From contig SUZK01000003.1 in NCBI GenBank assembly GCA_015059955.1, forward strand, positions 1 through 64,000: 64,000 nt of DNA. The letters run 5' to 3'. The notes under the pieces were generated by a model. The model was not told the DNA's origin. It made no database searches and saw nothing but the letters and a program-made list of their open reading frames with translations. Within the stretch, counting starts at the first letter, position 1. Every line of letters starts with the position of its first letter. The DNA comes from Rikenellaceae bacterium. GTDB lineage: Bacteria > Bacteroidota > Bacteroidia > Bacteroidales > Rikenellaceae. The position numbers and the translations under genes were made by a program. Positions 17,707 through 26,620 of the stretch are shown piece after piece.

Positions 17707-18954
17707 ATGATAAAGTACAAAGAGAAGAGACTCGCCAACGGACTGCAAATATTAGTCAACCGCGACAGGTCGTCGAAGCTCGCCGCCGTAAACATCCTAT
17801 ATAAGGTAGGCGCGCGTAACGAGAGCGAGACAAAGACAGGCTTTGCCCACCTCTTCGAGCACCTTATGTTTCGAGGCACGCACAATGTCCCCGACTTCGA
17901 CATCCCTGTGCAGATGGCGTGTGGCGAGAACAACGCCTTCACGAATAACGACTACACCGACTTCTACATAACGCTTCCGAAGGAGAACCTATCGACAGCC
18001 TTATGGTTGGAGAGCGACCGTATGCGCAATCTAAATATCAGCGAGGAGGTGTGCGACACCGAGAAGCATGTTGTAATAGAGGAGTTTAAGCAGCGTTATC
18101 TCAACCAGCCCTACGGCGATGAGTTACTTCTGCTGCGCGACCTTTGTTACAAGCGTCACCCCTATCGTTGGGCAACAATAGGCATCACACCCGAACATAT
18201 CGAGCGTGCTACAATCGACGATGTACGCTCGTTCTACGACCTGCACTATCGCCCCTCACAAGCTATACTTGCCATCTCGGCAGATATCGACGAGGATGAG
18301 ATGATAGCCTTGGCCGAGGAGTACTTCGCCGACATCGAAGATATGGGAGGCGAGATAGCCCCAATACCCACAGAGCCAGAGCAGACCGAGCCACGACGCT
18401 TGGAGGTGGAGCGCGACGTACCAGCGACAGACATCCAAGTTGCCTTCCATATGGGCGACAGAGATTCGCGCGACTTCTTCCTTGGCGACCTAACATCGGA
18501 TTTACTGGCAGGCGGCGAGTCATCGCGCCTTGTAAATCGGCTTATCAAAGAACGCGGGCTATTTTCGAGTGTCAACGCCTACATCACCGGAAGCCTTGAT
18601 GCAGGGTTGTTCATCATCAAGGGTCGCCTAATGCCCGAGACCACGGAACAGGAGGCCGAAGAGGCACTATGGGGTGAGCTGCGCGATATCATCGAGGGAA
18701 ACATATCGGAGTATGAGATGGAGAAGGTAAAAAATAAGTTTGAGGCCAATATGCTCATGGGTGAGATAAACATCATGAACAAGGCACTCAACCTATCGTT
18801 CTACAAGATGTTGGGCGACATTACATTGATAAACCGCGAGGCCGAGATATACCGCTCGCTGACGCGCGATGAGGTGATGGACTTTGCCCGAAGATGCTTC
18901 ACCGAGAACAACTCATCAACACTTATTTACCGAGCTAAAGAGAGCATACAATGA
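17707..18954 (+). CDS. M16 family zinc peptidase, catalytic partner
   Basis: Inverzincin-type metallopeptidase of the pitrilysin/mitochondrial-processing-peptidase family, degrading or trimming peptides. The inverted zinc motif HLFEH is at 48-52, with the downstream acidic ligand in EKHVVIEEF (about 122-130). It is 415 residues, the size of a single half (two ferredoxin-like domains), so it needs a partner half to close the chamber. No signal peptide is evident. The next gene, overlapping by 4 nt (ATGA), encodes the second half without a zinc site. This active/inactive pairing is known from other bacterial M16B heterodimers. Confidence 0.9.
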   Translation: MIKYKEKRLANGLQILVNRDRSSKLAAVNILYKVGARNESETKTGFAHLFEHLMFRGTHNVPDFDIPVQMACGENNAFTNNDYTDFYITLPKENLSTALWLESDRMRNLNISEEVCDTEKHVVIEEFKQRYLNQPYGDELLLLRDLCYKRHPYRWATIGITPEHIERATIDDVRSFYDLHYRPSQAILAISADIDEDEMIALAEEYFADIEDMGGEIAPIPTEPEQTEPRRLEVERDVPATDIQVAFHMGDRDSRDFFLGDLTSDLLAGGESSRLVNRLIKERGLFSSVNAYITGSLDAGLFIIKGRLMPETTEQEAEEALWGELRDIIEGNISEYEMEKVKNKFEANMLMGEINIMNKALNLSFYKMLGDITLINREAEIYRSLTRDEVMDFARRCFTENNSSTLIYRAKESIQ

Positions 18955-20204
18955 GACCACAGCCAGCCATAGTAATCCCCGACAGCGTAGATATGCCTCG
19001 CGCCACACAGCGCACGACAAGCAATGGCGTACCCATCTACACGCTACACTCCGACGACTTCGAGGTTGTGCGTCTTACGTTCGTCTTTCATGCGGGCACA
19101 TCGATGCAGCATAAGCCTTTCAGCGCATCGGCAACAGCAAACATGCTTAGCGAGGGCACACTGAATATGAGTGCGCAGCAGATAGCCGAGAAGCTCGACT
19201 TCTACGGCTCATACTTCGATGTCAACATCGACCGCGACTACACCTACATATCGTTCTGCTCGCTCAAAAAGTTCTTCGCACCAACGGCCGAGGTGGCACG
19301 TGAGGTTGTGCTACACCCTACATTCCCTGAGCGCGAGTTCGATATATACTGTTCGAAGCGCAAGCAGGGCCTTACCATCGAGCGTAAGAAGGTAGATATG
19401 CAGTCGCGCGAGCTCTTTGCCGAGGCACTCTTTGGCAAGAGCCACCCCTATGGCATATCGTCACACGAAAATCTATACGACGAGCTACATCGCGAGGACC
19501 TCATCGCACTATATCGAGAGCTATACACCGCCGACAACTGCTTCGTGGTGTGTAGCGGAAATATCGACACCGAGGTATACAACATCATTAGCAACATTGT
19601 CGAGGCACTACCTATGGGAACTACACACGAGGTTGCATTTCCATCATGTAGCACTACACACGCCCTACGTCGTGACATAGATAGCGCCCTTCAGTCGTCA
19701 ATACGTATTGGACGTCTACTCTTCACACGCACACACTCCGACTTCGTGGGCATGCAGGTTGTAGCAGCAGCCCTTGGTGGCTACTTCGGCTCACGCCTTA
19801 TGCAGAACCTACGCGAGGAGCATGGCTACACCTATGGCGTCATGGCCGCGATGGTCAACTTCGACAAGGAGGGCTACCTCGCCATAGCCACACAGGTGGC
19901 ACGCGAGTGTCGCGAAGATGCCCTACGCGAGATATACGCCGAGATTGAGCAACTACGCGAGGAGCTAATGACAGACGAAGAGTTGCAGATGGTTAAGAAT
20001 GTGATGATTGGCGAGATACTGCGTATCTTGGATGGTCCCTTTGGCATTGCCGATGTCACCATCGAGAATATTATGTGTGGCATGGACAACAGTGCTACCG
20101 AGCAGAGCGTGGCAACCATCTTCGCTATCACCGCAGAGGACGTACGCGACTTGGCGCGCAAGTATCTAAAACGTGAGGACCTCGTCGAGGTTGTTGTTGG
20201 ATAG
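18951..20204 (+). CDS. M16 family peptidase-like protein, non-catalytic partner
   Basis: 417 residues with the M16 fold but no HxxEH; the aligned region reads HAGTSMQHKPFSASATANML. It retains the C-terminal LREEHGYTYGVMA motif, whose arginine and tyrosine pair binds substrate in M16 heterodimers. Very likely it forms an obligate complex with the upstream catalytic subunit. Its stop is followed 2 nt later by the HD-domain gene. Confidence 0.88.
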   Translation: MRPQPAIVIPDSVDMPRATQRTTSNGVPIYTLHSDDFEVVRLTFVFHAGTSMQHKPFSASATANMLSEGTLNMSAQQIAEKLDFYGSYFDVNIDRDYTYISFCSLKKFFAPTAEVAREVVLHPTFPEREFDIYCSKRKQGLTIERKKVDMQSRELFAEALFGKSHPYGISSHENLYDELHREDLIALYRELYTADNCFVVCSGNIDTEVYNIISNIVEALPMGTTHEVAFPSCSTTHALRRDIDSALQSSIRIGRLLFTRTHSDFVGMQVVAAALGGYFGSRLMQNLREEHGYTYGVMAAMVNFDKEGYLAIATQVARECREDALREIYAEIEQLREELMTDEELQMVKNVMIGEILRILDGPFGIADVTIENIMCGMDNSATEQSVATIFAITAEDVRDLARKYLKREDLVEVVVG

Positions 20205-20206
20205 CT

Positions 20207-20833
20207 ATGGTAACAAGAGATCTTAGAGAGTACATCGAGCGCGAGATTATCCCCCGCTACGATAGCTTCGATGCAGCACACAAGCGCGACCATGTGGCAA
20301 TAGTTATCGAGCAGAGCCTCGCCCTTGCCGAGGCACACAACCTCGATTGCAATATGGCATACGCCATTGCCGCCTACCACGATGTAGGTCTCACCTATGG
20401 TCGCGACACACACCATACGGAGTCTAAGCGTATAATGCTCGAAGATAGCGAGTTATTGCGCTGGTTTAGCACGGAGCAGATAGCTACGATGGCTGATGCC
20501 GTGGAGGACCACCGCGCCTCATCCAAGAGTGCACCACGCACCATCTATGGACGTATTGTTGCCGAGGCAGACCGCGTCATCGAGAGCGAGACAATCATAC
20601 GTCGTACGATACAGTATACTCTATCGCACCACCCTGAGTTAGACAAGGAGGAGGGATATGCACGTATGCTGGAGCATCTGCACGAGAAGTACGACTATGG
20701 TGGCTACCTCAAACTATGGATTGAGGGCTCGAAGAATGAGGCGCGCTTGGAGGAGCTGCGCCATCTAATAGCCTCGCCCGATAAGCTACGCGAGATTTAC
20801 GATAAGATATATAACGAAGAGGAGGCTGAATAA
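20207..20833 (+). CDS. HD-domain phosphohydrolase
   Basis: 208-residue cytoplasmic protein with an HD fold: His in AAHKRDHV (about 25-29), the metal-binding His-Asp in AAYHDVGL (about 54-61), then DTHHTESK and EDHRASSK segments. HD enzymes hydrolyse phosphate esters of nucleotides or related molecules; the substrate is not evident. It is the third gene of the M16 operon. Its TAA stop lies inside the left arm of a terminal-inverted-repeat element (20821-20942). Confidence 0.82.
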   Translation: MVTRDLREYIEREIIPRYDSFDAAHKRDHVAIVIEQSLALAEAHNLDCNMAYAIAAYHDVGLTYGRDTHHTESKRIMLEDSELLRWFSTEQIATMADAVEDHRASSKSAPRTIYGRIVAEADRVIESETIIRRTIQYTLSHHPELDKEEGYARMLEHLHEKYDYGGYLKLWIEGSKNEARLEELRHLIASPDKLREIYDKIYNEEEAE

Positions 20834-20942
20834 AAAGTGTATTTTGTCGTTATGCTCGCCCTCAAAATGCTCATTTACGCCGAGTAAACTCCGCTTTTTC
20901 GGGCTTCGCAGGCCTAAAACTACATCTTTTTATTCAGCCTCC
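20821..20942. repeat. 120-bp terminal-inverted-repeat element, copy 1
   Basis: Left end GGAGGCTGAATAAAAAGTGT (20821-20840) is the near-perfect inverse of the right end (20921-20942; one inserted base). The interior is almost identical to the copy at 26434-26553, and both are followed by AAATACTTTTTAGTCACC. It contains the inner hairpin TTTAC-GCCGA-GTAAA. It lies between convergent genes and overlaps the HD gene stop. It has no coding capacity: a MITE-like or REP-like element, possibly serving as a bidirectional terminator. Confidence 0.8.
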
Positions 20943-20972
20943 TAACAAATACTTTTTAGTCACCTCCTTGTT

Positions 20973-21542
20973 TTACGCCCGTGCCATTCGTCGCCAGCGC
21001 AGATAGCCCGCAATAGCCAACACGCAGTAGAGCGTATAGAGCAGTCCAGTGATGGGTATATCCTTGTAGATATAGAGTCCGACACTAATCATGTCGACAA
21101 TAAGCCACACCAACCACTGCTCGACGAGCTTACGCGAGAGCATCCACATAGCAACGATGCTGAGCGCCGTAGACATAGAGTCCATAACTGGCACACGACT
21201 ATCGGTAAACTCCGTAAGGACAAAGTAGAGTGCTACATGGAGCAGAGCATATACTGCAAACAGCGATGGTATCCAACGACGTGGCGTATGGCGTATCTTA
21301 ATCTCCTCGCCACCACTCTTTGGCCTACGGCGCCACACCGCAAGGCCATAGATGCCTGCCGCAACGTAGTATAGCTGCATGGCAGCATCGGCATAGATAC
21401 CACTTGTAAGGTACAGCACGCCATGCACCATAGGCATAATCGCGCCAATAATCCACAGCCATATATTCGCTCTATACTCAAGCCATAGATATAAAAGGCC
21501 GAGCACTGTACCAACAATTTGCAGTATAAGTTTTAGCTCCAT
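20973..21542 (-). CDS. pnuT: PnuC-type vitamin carrier, probable thiamine transporter PnuT
   Basis: 189 residues with seven to eight hydrophobic segments and the PnuC core WLWIIGAIMPMVHG...YADAAMQLYYVAAGIYG (about 28-72). PnuC proteins carry nicotinamide riboside by facilitated diffusion. In Bacteroidota a branch called PnuT, encoded with a TonB receptor under a TPP riboswitch, is assigned to thiamine. That is exactly the arrangement here (riboswitch, receptor, this gene, 4 nt apart), so thiamine is the best substrate call. No thiamine pyrophosphokinase follows, although this is common in such operons. Confidence 0.85.
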   Translation of the reverse strand: MELKLILQIVGTVLGLLYLWLEYRANIWLWIIGAIMPMVHGVLYLTSGIYADAAMQLYYVAAGIYGLAVWRRRPKSGGEEIKIRHTPRRWIPSLFAVYALLHVALYFVLTEFTDSRVPVMDSMSTALSIVAMWMLSRKLVEQWLVWLIVDMISVGLYIYKDIPITGLLYTLYCVLAIAGYLRWRRMARA

Positions 21543-21546
21543 AGGT

Positions 21547-23787
21547 TTAGAAGTTAACCGTTACGTTTGCTAAGAAGTTGATTGGTGCCTGTGGAAAGTA
21601 AAATGCCTCGTCGTAGCGCTCGTCACCCCACATATATGAGTAGCCGTAGCCATTCGACTCGTAGAGCGTCGAGAAGAGGTTGTTTACAGCCAAGCCAAAG
21701 CGCACGCTACGCTCCTTGCCATACGCCCATATATAGCCGAGGTTAAGGTTCGTCACACAGTAGGCATCAAGCGATAGAGCCTCGACCTCGTTATTCGTGA
21801 AGTACTGCTTGCCAACATACTGCGTATGCCACTGGGCGCTGAAGCCCTTAACGTGGAAGTCGGCGATAAGCGAGCCCACGACCGATGGCGAGTATGAGAT
21901 GGTCATCGTGCCGAGGTTCTCGCCATACGTGGGGCTATCTTTGAGCATATCGACATAGTCGCGTATCTTATTTTCGGACAGCGTAGCATTTGCCGAGAGC
22001 GTGAGCCACTTCGTGGTCTTCCATGATGCCATAAGCTCGACGCCTCGTCTAAAACTCTTGTCAACATTGGTATTGAGTGCATCGTCGCCATCGTTGACCA
22101 TACCCGTAGCCACAAGCTGATTGTGGTAGAGCATATAGTATAGGTTTACGCCCACCGTAACACGCGGAGCTGTATAGGTATAGCCAACCTCAATATCAAT
22201 GAGGCGCTCTGGCTTAGGGTAGCTATCGTCGGCAGCAAACATATGGCGGTCAGTGAAGTCCGAGCGCGTAGGCTCGCGGTGTGCCACAGCCGCCGAGGCA
22301 AAGATATTATGGCGATGGTGGATGTAGCTGACACCTACGCGAGGGTTGAAGAAGTTATACTTCACATTGACATCGATAGGTTGCATCGTAACGCCCTCAT
22401 CACCCCAGATGGCATTGTCATTCGTACCCCATGCCTTGTAATGCACATAGCGATACTGCAAGTCGCCAAAGAGGTGTAGTTCATTATCCATCAAGCCACG
22501 CAACACGGTCCAGTCAGCACGTACAAAGGCGTTAGCATCCTGCTTCGTAACGTCGTTATCGTACCAGCGACCTCTGACATCTTTGCTGTCGAGGCCATCG
22601 ACCCACGATAGCGTACCCCAGTGAGGACAGGTGTAGTAGCTCCACGAGCCACCAAACGTAAGGTCAAGGTTTTTAGTGTTGTACGTTGCGGCTGCGTTAA
22701 TACCGCCAAGGTGGTTACGCATCAGCTTATGGCGTATAAGGTCGCCCTGCTCCTTATCGGTTACGAGGTTGGTATAGCCCGCTAACCAAGCATCATCCTT
22801 ATACTGGTTATAGTAGCCAAAGCCATAGGTGTAGAAGAGTGTGGTGTTGAGCTGCCAACGCTCATCGAAGCGATGGTTAACAACAAGCTGATTATTTATC
22901 TGAAGGTAGTTATCCGTCTGGTCATCGTAGTAGTCTACGTGCGTGCCATCCTCCAACACAAATGGGCCATCGGATGTAACATACTGTCCTGAGTCATGGT
23001 AGCGACGACCGTAGCGACGCATATCCTCACGCGACACACCATTATATGTTAGGTATGTCTTCGCCGAGCCACCGAATGACAAGAGCTTGACCTTCGTATC
23101 GTCGCCATAATAGCCTACTTGTGCCATGTAGCTCTTGAGGTCTGTCGAGCCGCGCTCGATATATCCATCGGAGCCTATGTGCGTGAGTCGAGCATCAACG
23201 ACCCAGTGGTCACGCATCAAACCCGACGAGATATGCAAAGCCTGCTTATTTGTGTTATACGAGCCATAGGATAGCGATGCCGAGCCACGAAAGTTTGGCG
23301 TGAGAGCATCGGTAGTCATCGCCACCGAGCCGCCAAAGGCTCCTGTGCCATTTGTCGAGACACCTGCGCCACGCTGCACCTGTATCGAGCCTACGGACGA
23401 CATTAGATCGGGCGTATCGTACCAATACATCGAGTGAGAGTCGGGGTTGTTCATGGCCACGCCGTTAATAGTCACATTAATACGCGTAGCGTCTGTACCG
23501 CGTAGACGCATGGATGTCGCACCGATGCCAATACCAGTCTCGTTTGTAGCAATCATCGAGGGCGTGAGGGCCAATAGCGAGGGCATATCGTTACCATAGC
23601 TCGAACGCACAATATCCTCACGCGATAGATTATCCTGTGCTACGGGTGTTGTACGCTTGGCTGCGGTTGTCTGCACCTCGACAGCCTCAAACTCATAGAC
23701 CTTTAATGAGTCGGCATGTTGCTCTTGAGCCGACGACGTACCATGTAGAATTAGCAGTACGCCTAATAAAGAAAAAAACCTTTTCAT
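21547..23787 (-). CDS. TonB-dependent outer-membrane receptor, thiamine-regulated
   Basis: 746 residues with a signal peptide (MKRFFSLLGVLLILHGTSSA), a plug domain (about 45-160, with MRLRGTDATRINVTINGV, SVGSIQVQRGAG and TGAFGGSVAMTTD) and a C-terminal beta barrel ending in an aromatic strand (INFLANVTVNF). It imports a ligand through the outer membrane using TonB energy. A TPP riboswitch in the leader and the downstream PnuT-type carrier point to thiamine or its phosphates. There is no N-terminal CarboxypepD_reg domain and no SusD partner, so it is not a polysaccharide system. Confidence 0.9.
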   Translation of the reverse strand: MKRFFSLLGVLLILHGTSSAQEQHADSLKVYEFEAVEVQTTAAKRTTPVAQDNLSREDIVRSSYGNDMPSLLALTPSMIATNETGIGIGATSMRLRGTDATRINVTINGVAMNNPDSHSMYWYDTPDLMSSVGSIQVQRGAGVSTNGTGAFGGSVAMTTDALTPNFRGSASLSYGSYNTNKQALHISSGLMRDHWVVDARLTHIGSDGYIERGSTDLKSYMAQVGYYGDDTKVKLLSFGGSAKTYLTYNGVSREDMRRYGRRYHDSGQYVTSDGPFVLEDGTHVDYYDDQTDNYLQINNQLVVNHRFDERWQLNTTLFYTYGFGYYNQYKDDAWLAGYTNLVTDKEQGDLIRHKLMRNHLGGINAAATYNTKNLDLTFGGSWSYYTCPHWGTLSWVDGLDSKDVRGRWYDNDVTKQDANAFVRADWTVLRGLMDNELHLFGDLQYRYVHYKAWGTNDNAIWGDEGVTMQPIDVNVKYNFFNPRVGVSYIHHRHNIFASAAVAHREPTRSDFTDRHMFAADDSYPKPERLIDIEVGYTYTAPRVTVGVNLYYMLYHNQLVATGMVNDGDDALNTNVDKSFRRGVELMASWKTTKWLTLSANATLSENKIRDYVDMLKDSPTYGENLGTMTISYSPSVVGSLIADFHVKGFSAQWHTQYVGKQYFTNNEVEALSLDAYCVTNLNLGYIWAYGKERSVRFGLAVNNLFSTLYESNGYGYSYMWGDERYDEAFYFPQAPINFLANVTVNF

Positions 23788-23831
23788 ACTTTAAAGTTAA
23801 TTAAGTTGAAAAGGGGCATTTATAAGATATT

Positions 23832-23958
23832 TCCAATCCTGGTCTCGGCATTATCCGTATCCAGTACAATGGGTATAATCTCAGCCATCATCACGACACC
23901 ACGGTGGATATGCGCACTACCACACAAGTGTCACAAGGATTAGCACCCCTTAATTGCC
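23832..23958 (-). promoter_or_regulatory. TPP riboswitch (THI element)
   Basis: On the minus strand the leader has the THI-box landmarks in order: GGGGTGC (P2, 5' side), an extended P3, GGCTGAGATTATACCC (the CUGAGA pyrimidine-binding turn and P2 3' side), CTGG...CCAG (P4), CGGATAATGCCG (P5, pyrophosphate helix) and a closing CAAT/ATTG (P1). It ends about 45 nt before the start of the TonB receptor. Thiamine pyrophosphate binding is expected to shut off the receptor and pnuT, by blocking translation or by termination; I see no strong terminator in the 45 nt. Confidence 0.92.
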
Positions 23959-23959
23959 A

Positions 23960-23989
23960 CAAAGATACAAAAAGATTTTTATATCGCAA
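23960..23989 (-). promoter_or_regulatory. Promoter of the thiamine-uptake operon
   Basis: TATCTTTG on the minus strand (23960-23967) with a weak -33 ATTG (23986-23989). Transcription would start at about 23956, right at the first helix of the riboswitch. From here to 24151 I see nothing but AT-rich spacer. Confidence 0.55.
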
Positions 23990-24151
23990 TAAAAAAATGC
24001 GCCAATATTAACCAAAATACTAACAATCAACGTATTACACATAACTCATTGATTATCAATACTATGAAAAATCAATACAAACACCATCACATATGACACT
24101 TATTTTCAAGCTATTACACTCAGCCGCGCGGAAAAATTGTTGGCCTCAAAA

Positions 24152-24183
24152 TTTGCTTCACCACATAATATAGTGTATCTTTG
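24152..24183 (+). promoter_or_regulatory. Promoter of the three-gene outer-membrane operon
   Basis: TTTG (24152-24155), 20 nt, TATCTTTG (24176-24183). It predicts a leader of about 18 nt and fixes the start at 24206; the longer open frame begins upstream of the promoter. Confidence 0.7.
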
Positions 24184-24205
24184 CATTAAACAAAACCCAC
24201 AAATT

Positions 24206-24928
24206 ATGAGCACCGCAACGAAGAATTTAGTGCGTATGATGGTGGTGATCGCAGCAGTTGTCATCTGTTCGACAAACGATCTTTACGCTCAGCACCACTA
24301 CCACTTCCGCGACTCGCTTGGCACCTACGAGGTGAAGTTCACCCCAGCCAAGCGCAACACCCAGTTTGAGCTATCGCCAACCAAGCCACTGCTGCCCAAG
24401 AGCCACGAGCTACGCCTCGGTATATCGTGGGGCGCAACAGACTCATATGGTGAGAGAGCCAACAATGGTAGTAACACGTTAGATAAATATATTGAGCAAC
24501 CCCACTACACAGGGCCAGCGAACTGGTACTCGGCGAGCTTCGACTACGGCTACTGGATTAACGAGTGGGCAAGCGTCGGTGGCACGGTGACATGGGTAGG
24601 CGGCATACGCAACTACTACAACCCTATCAATCACCAGCGCATAGATAGAAAAGAGCTACACCATGTAGCCATCATGGCAATAGGTCGCTTCGCATGGCTG
24701 CGCCACGGCATCGTGCAGCTATACTCAAGTTTTGCGCTTGGCGTGGGCATCGAGAGGTGCGAGGGCTACGCTGGCAACATCCTCAACTTCTCCTACTGCG
24801 CCTTCGACGTCAAGCCCTTGGGCATCAGTGTAGGTCGTCGTTGGTTTGGATATGCCGAGGTGGGCTACGGCTCACGTGGCGTATTCAACGTGGGATTTGG
24901 ATATCGTATTAACTCAAAACAGAGATAG
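24206..24928 (+). CDS. Outer-membrane beta-barrel-type protein, paralogue 1
   Basis: 240 residues from this ATG. A signal sequence (about 1-30, ending NDLYAQ) is followed by a Tyr/Trp/Gly-rich region with alternating hydrophobic strands, typical of small eight-stranded barrels. Segments such as LRLGISWGATDSYG, WYSASFDYGYWINEWASVGG and FGYAEVGYGSRGVFNVGFGYR suggest paired strands, and it ends close to a terminal aromatic strand. It shares its layout and several motifs (IGR/VRFxWLR, VQ(L/M)YS, GISVG, FGYAEVGYG) with the next gene, so the two arose by tandem duplication. I do not recognise a named family. Confidence 0.65.
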   Translation: MSTATKNLVRMMVVIAAVVICSTNDLYAQHHYHFRDSLGTYEVKFTPAKRNTQFELSPTKPLLPKSHELRLGISWGATDSYGERANNGSNTLDKYIEQPHYTGPANWYSASFDYGYWINEWASVGGTVTWVGGIRNYYNPINHQRIDRKELHHVAIMAIGRFAWLRHGIVQLYSSFALGVGIERCEGYAGNILNFSYCAFDVKPLGISVGRRWFGYAEVGYGSRGVFNVGFGYRINSKQR

Positions 24929-24930
24929 CT

Positions 24931-25641
24931 ATGCAAACTATATATAGATATATGGTATGCGCACTACTCATAGCGCTACCTACTACCCTTTCGGCACAAG
25001 ATGTCATCACCGACCAGCTCGTATACGACCGTGTGTCGGGATATATGACAACAGAGCAACAGCCACAGCCAATTACCAAGCAGAGTAAGAACTATCAGGA
25101 TATACGCTGGCAGCACAACATCCGCATAGGTTACAGCGCACCAGGCATAGTGCAGACAATTTTCCACGATGGCATATCATGGAGCGACTATACCCCAAGT
25201 AGCGTATCGGACAGAGTACACAACAGTCGCTACTACTGGGGGCCTACCTATGCACTCCAGAACCTTATGGTTGAGTACGACACGAAACTCAACTCGTGGC
25301 TATCTATCGGCTTCAAGGGGTCATTTGCCGCCACATGGCGGGCACGACGCAACGCCATCACCAACGAGATATTCTACCGCGACGACTACTACTCGGTAGG
25401 TGCGTTACTCACGGTTCGCTTCGAGTGGCTGCGCCGCGAGTGGGTACAGATGTACTCGGCAGTGGGCGTAGGTGCAGCAATACATATAGAGCGTGCCAAC
25501 GGCATGCTATGGCCCATGGGCGACATAACGCTATGGGGCATGAGCGTAGGCAAGGGCTTCTACGGCTTTATAGAGATTGGCGAGGGCATAAGTGGCTCGG
25601 CACGTGCCGGCATAGGCTTTAGGTTTAACAGCAAAAGATAG
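24931..25641 (+). CDS. Outer-membrane beta-barrel-type protein, paralogue 2
   Basis: 236 residues with an N-terminal signal (ending TLSAQDV) and the same barrel-like pattern as the gene 2 nt upstream: NIRIGYSAPG, LNSWLSIGFKGSF, RFEWLRREWVQMYSAVGVGAA, LWGMSVGKGFYGFIEIGEG and a terminal AGIGFRFNSKR. The relation is visible by eye but the sequences are well diverged. Predicted outer-membrane location; role unknown. The surface loops differ most, as expected for duplicated barrels. Confidence 0.65.
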   Translation: MQTIYRYMVCALLIALPTTLSAQDVITDQLVYDRVSGYMTTEQQPQPITKQSKNYQDIRWQHNIRIGYSAPGIVQTIFHDGISWSDYTPSSVSDRVHNSRYYWGPTYALQNLMVEYDTKLNSWLSIGFKGSFAATWRARRNAITNEIFYRDDYYSVGALLTVRFEWLRREWVQMYSAVGVGAAIHIERANGMLWPMGDITLWGMSVGKGFYGFIEIGEGISGSARAGIGFRFNSKR

Positions 25642-25643
25642 CG

Positions 25644-26426
25644 ATGATGAGAACGAGATATTTTATAGCAGCCATTGCGGTAATGATGACCGCATGTAAG
25701 ATATACGATGGTGGCGAGCGTCAGCCAGAAAGCACAGGTGAGATAATCGCCCAGACCGTATACCGCGACTTCGACGAGAAGTGCAGCCTTATTAATAACA
25801 TCATGCTCCTCGACGCCTACATCAACGAGACAGATGATGCCGAGCGAGAGAAGATTGCCGAGCGCATGACCAACGTAGATGCCATAATCGCAGATGAAGA
25901 GAGGGAGAATGTATATATTCTACGCGACTACAGCTCCTATGACAATAGTCCCAGCGACTACTTCAGAGATATCATTGTCGACACAAAGGGCACAAACATA
26001 AGTAATGCCGATAGCGAGTGGCATATCATCAATGAGGGCAAGCTCAACCACCTGCCCATGGAGATGACAATTAAGAATGGTGATAATGGATTCGTAGTCG
26101 ATTTCACAGAGAAAAACTCCAAAGAAGAGGATGCCGAGGTGATAAACGAGGCAGAGCTAACCATCACCACCGACGGCACTATCAACGGCACAATCTACCA
26201 ATCCGACGTAAGGATATATTTCAACACCGAGGTTAAGGATGTGAGATATGTCGAGGGTGAAGGCCTAACATCAGGAGCGTTAGCCATCAAGTGCCACGAC
26301 TCCTACTACAACACCGACGACGAGGTACGCGCCGAGCTATTTATCAAAGATGGTCATCAGATGGCAACCGTATACTTTCTCGACTATGTTACAGAGCTAC
26401 GACTGACACGCGAATACTACTATTAA
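25644..26426 (+). CDS. Lipoprotein of unknown function
   Basis: 260 residues with a lipoprotein signal (MMRTRYFIAAIAVMMTAC; lipobox MTAC, Cys18). The mature protein is acidic, predicted beta-rich and has no motif I recognise. It follows the second barrel gene by 2 nt and completes a three-gene unit, so it may sit at the inner face of the outer membrane as partner of the two barrels. Just after it lies copy 2 of the terminal-inverted-repeat element. Confidence 0.7.
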   Translation: MMRTRYFIAAIAVMMTACKIYDGGERQPESTGEIIAQTVYRDFDEKCSLINNIMLLDAYINETDDAEREKIAERMTNVDAIIADEERENVYILRDYSSYDNSPSDYFRDIIVDTKGTNISNADSEWHIINEGKLNHLPMEMTIKNGDNGFVVDFTEKNSKEEDAEVINEAELTITTDGTINGTIYQSDVRIYFNTEVKDVRYVEGEGLTSGALAIKCHDSYYNTDDEVRAELFIKDGHQMATVYFLDYVTELRLTREYYY

Positions 26427-26433
26427 AAGATAA

Positions 26434-26553
26434 GAGGCTGAATAAAAAGTGTATTTTGTCGTTATGCTCGCCCTCAAAATGCTCATTTACGCCAAGTAAA
26501 CTCCGCTTTTTCGGGCTTCACATGCCTAAAACTACATCTTTTTCTTCAACCTC
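26434..26553. repeat. 120-bp terminal-inverted-repeat element, copy 2
   Basis: Nearly identical to the element at 20821-20942. Left end GAGGCTGAATAAAAAGTGTA (26434-26453); the right end (26533-26553) is more degenerate here. As with copy 1, the conserved tail AAATACTTTTTAGTCACC follows (26577-26594), and the element lies between two convergent genes. Confidence 0.8.
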
Positions 26554-26620
26554 ACTTCACAAATTGGGGATGGCTAAAATACTTTTTAGTCACCCCCTAA
26601 CTTTTTAGCTACACCACCCA

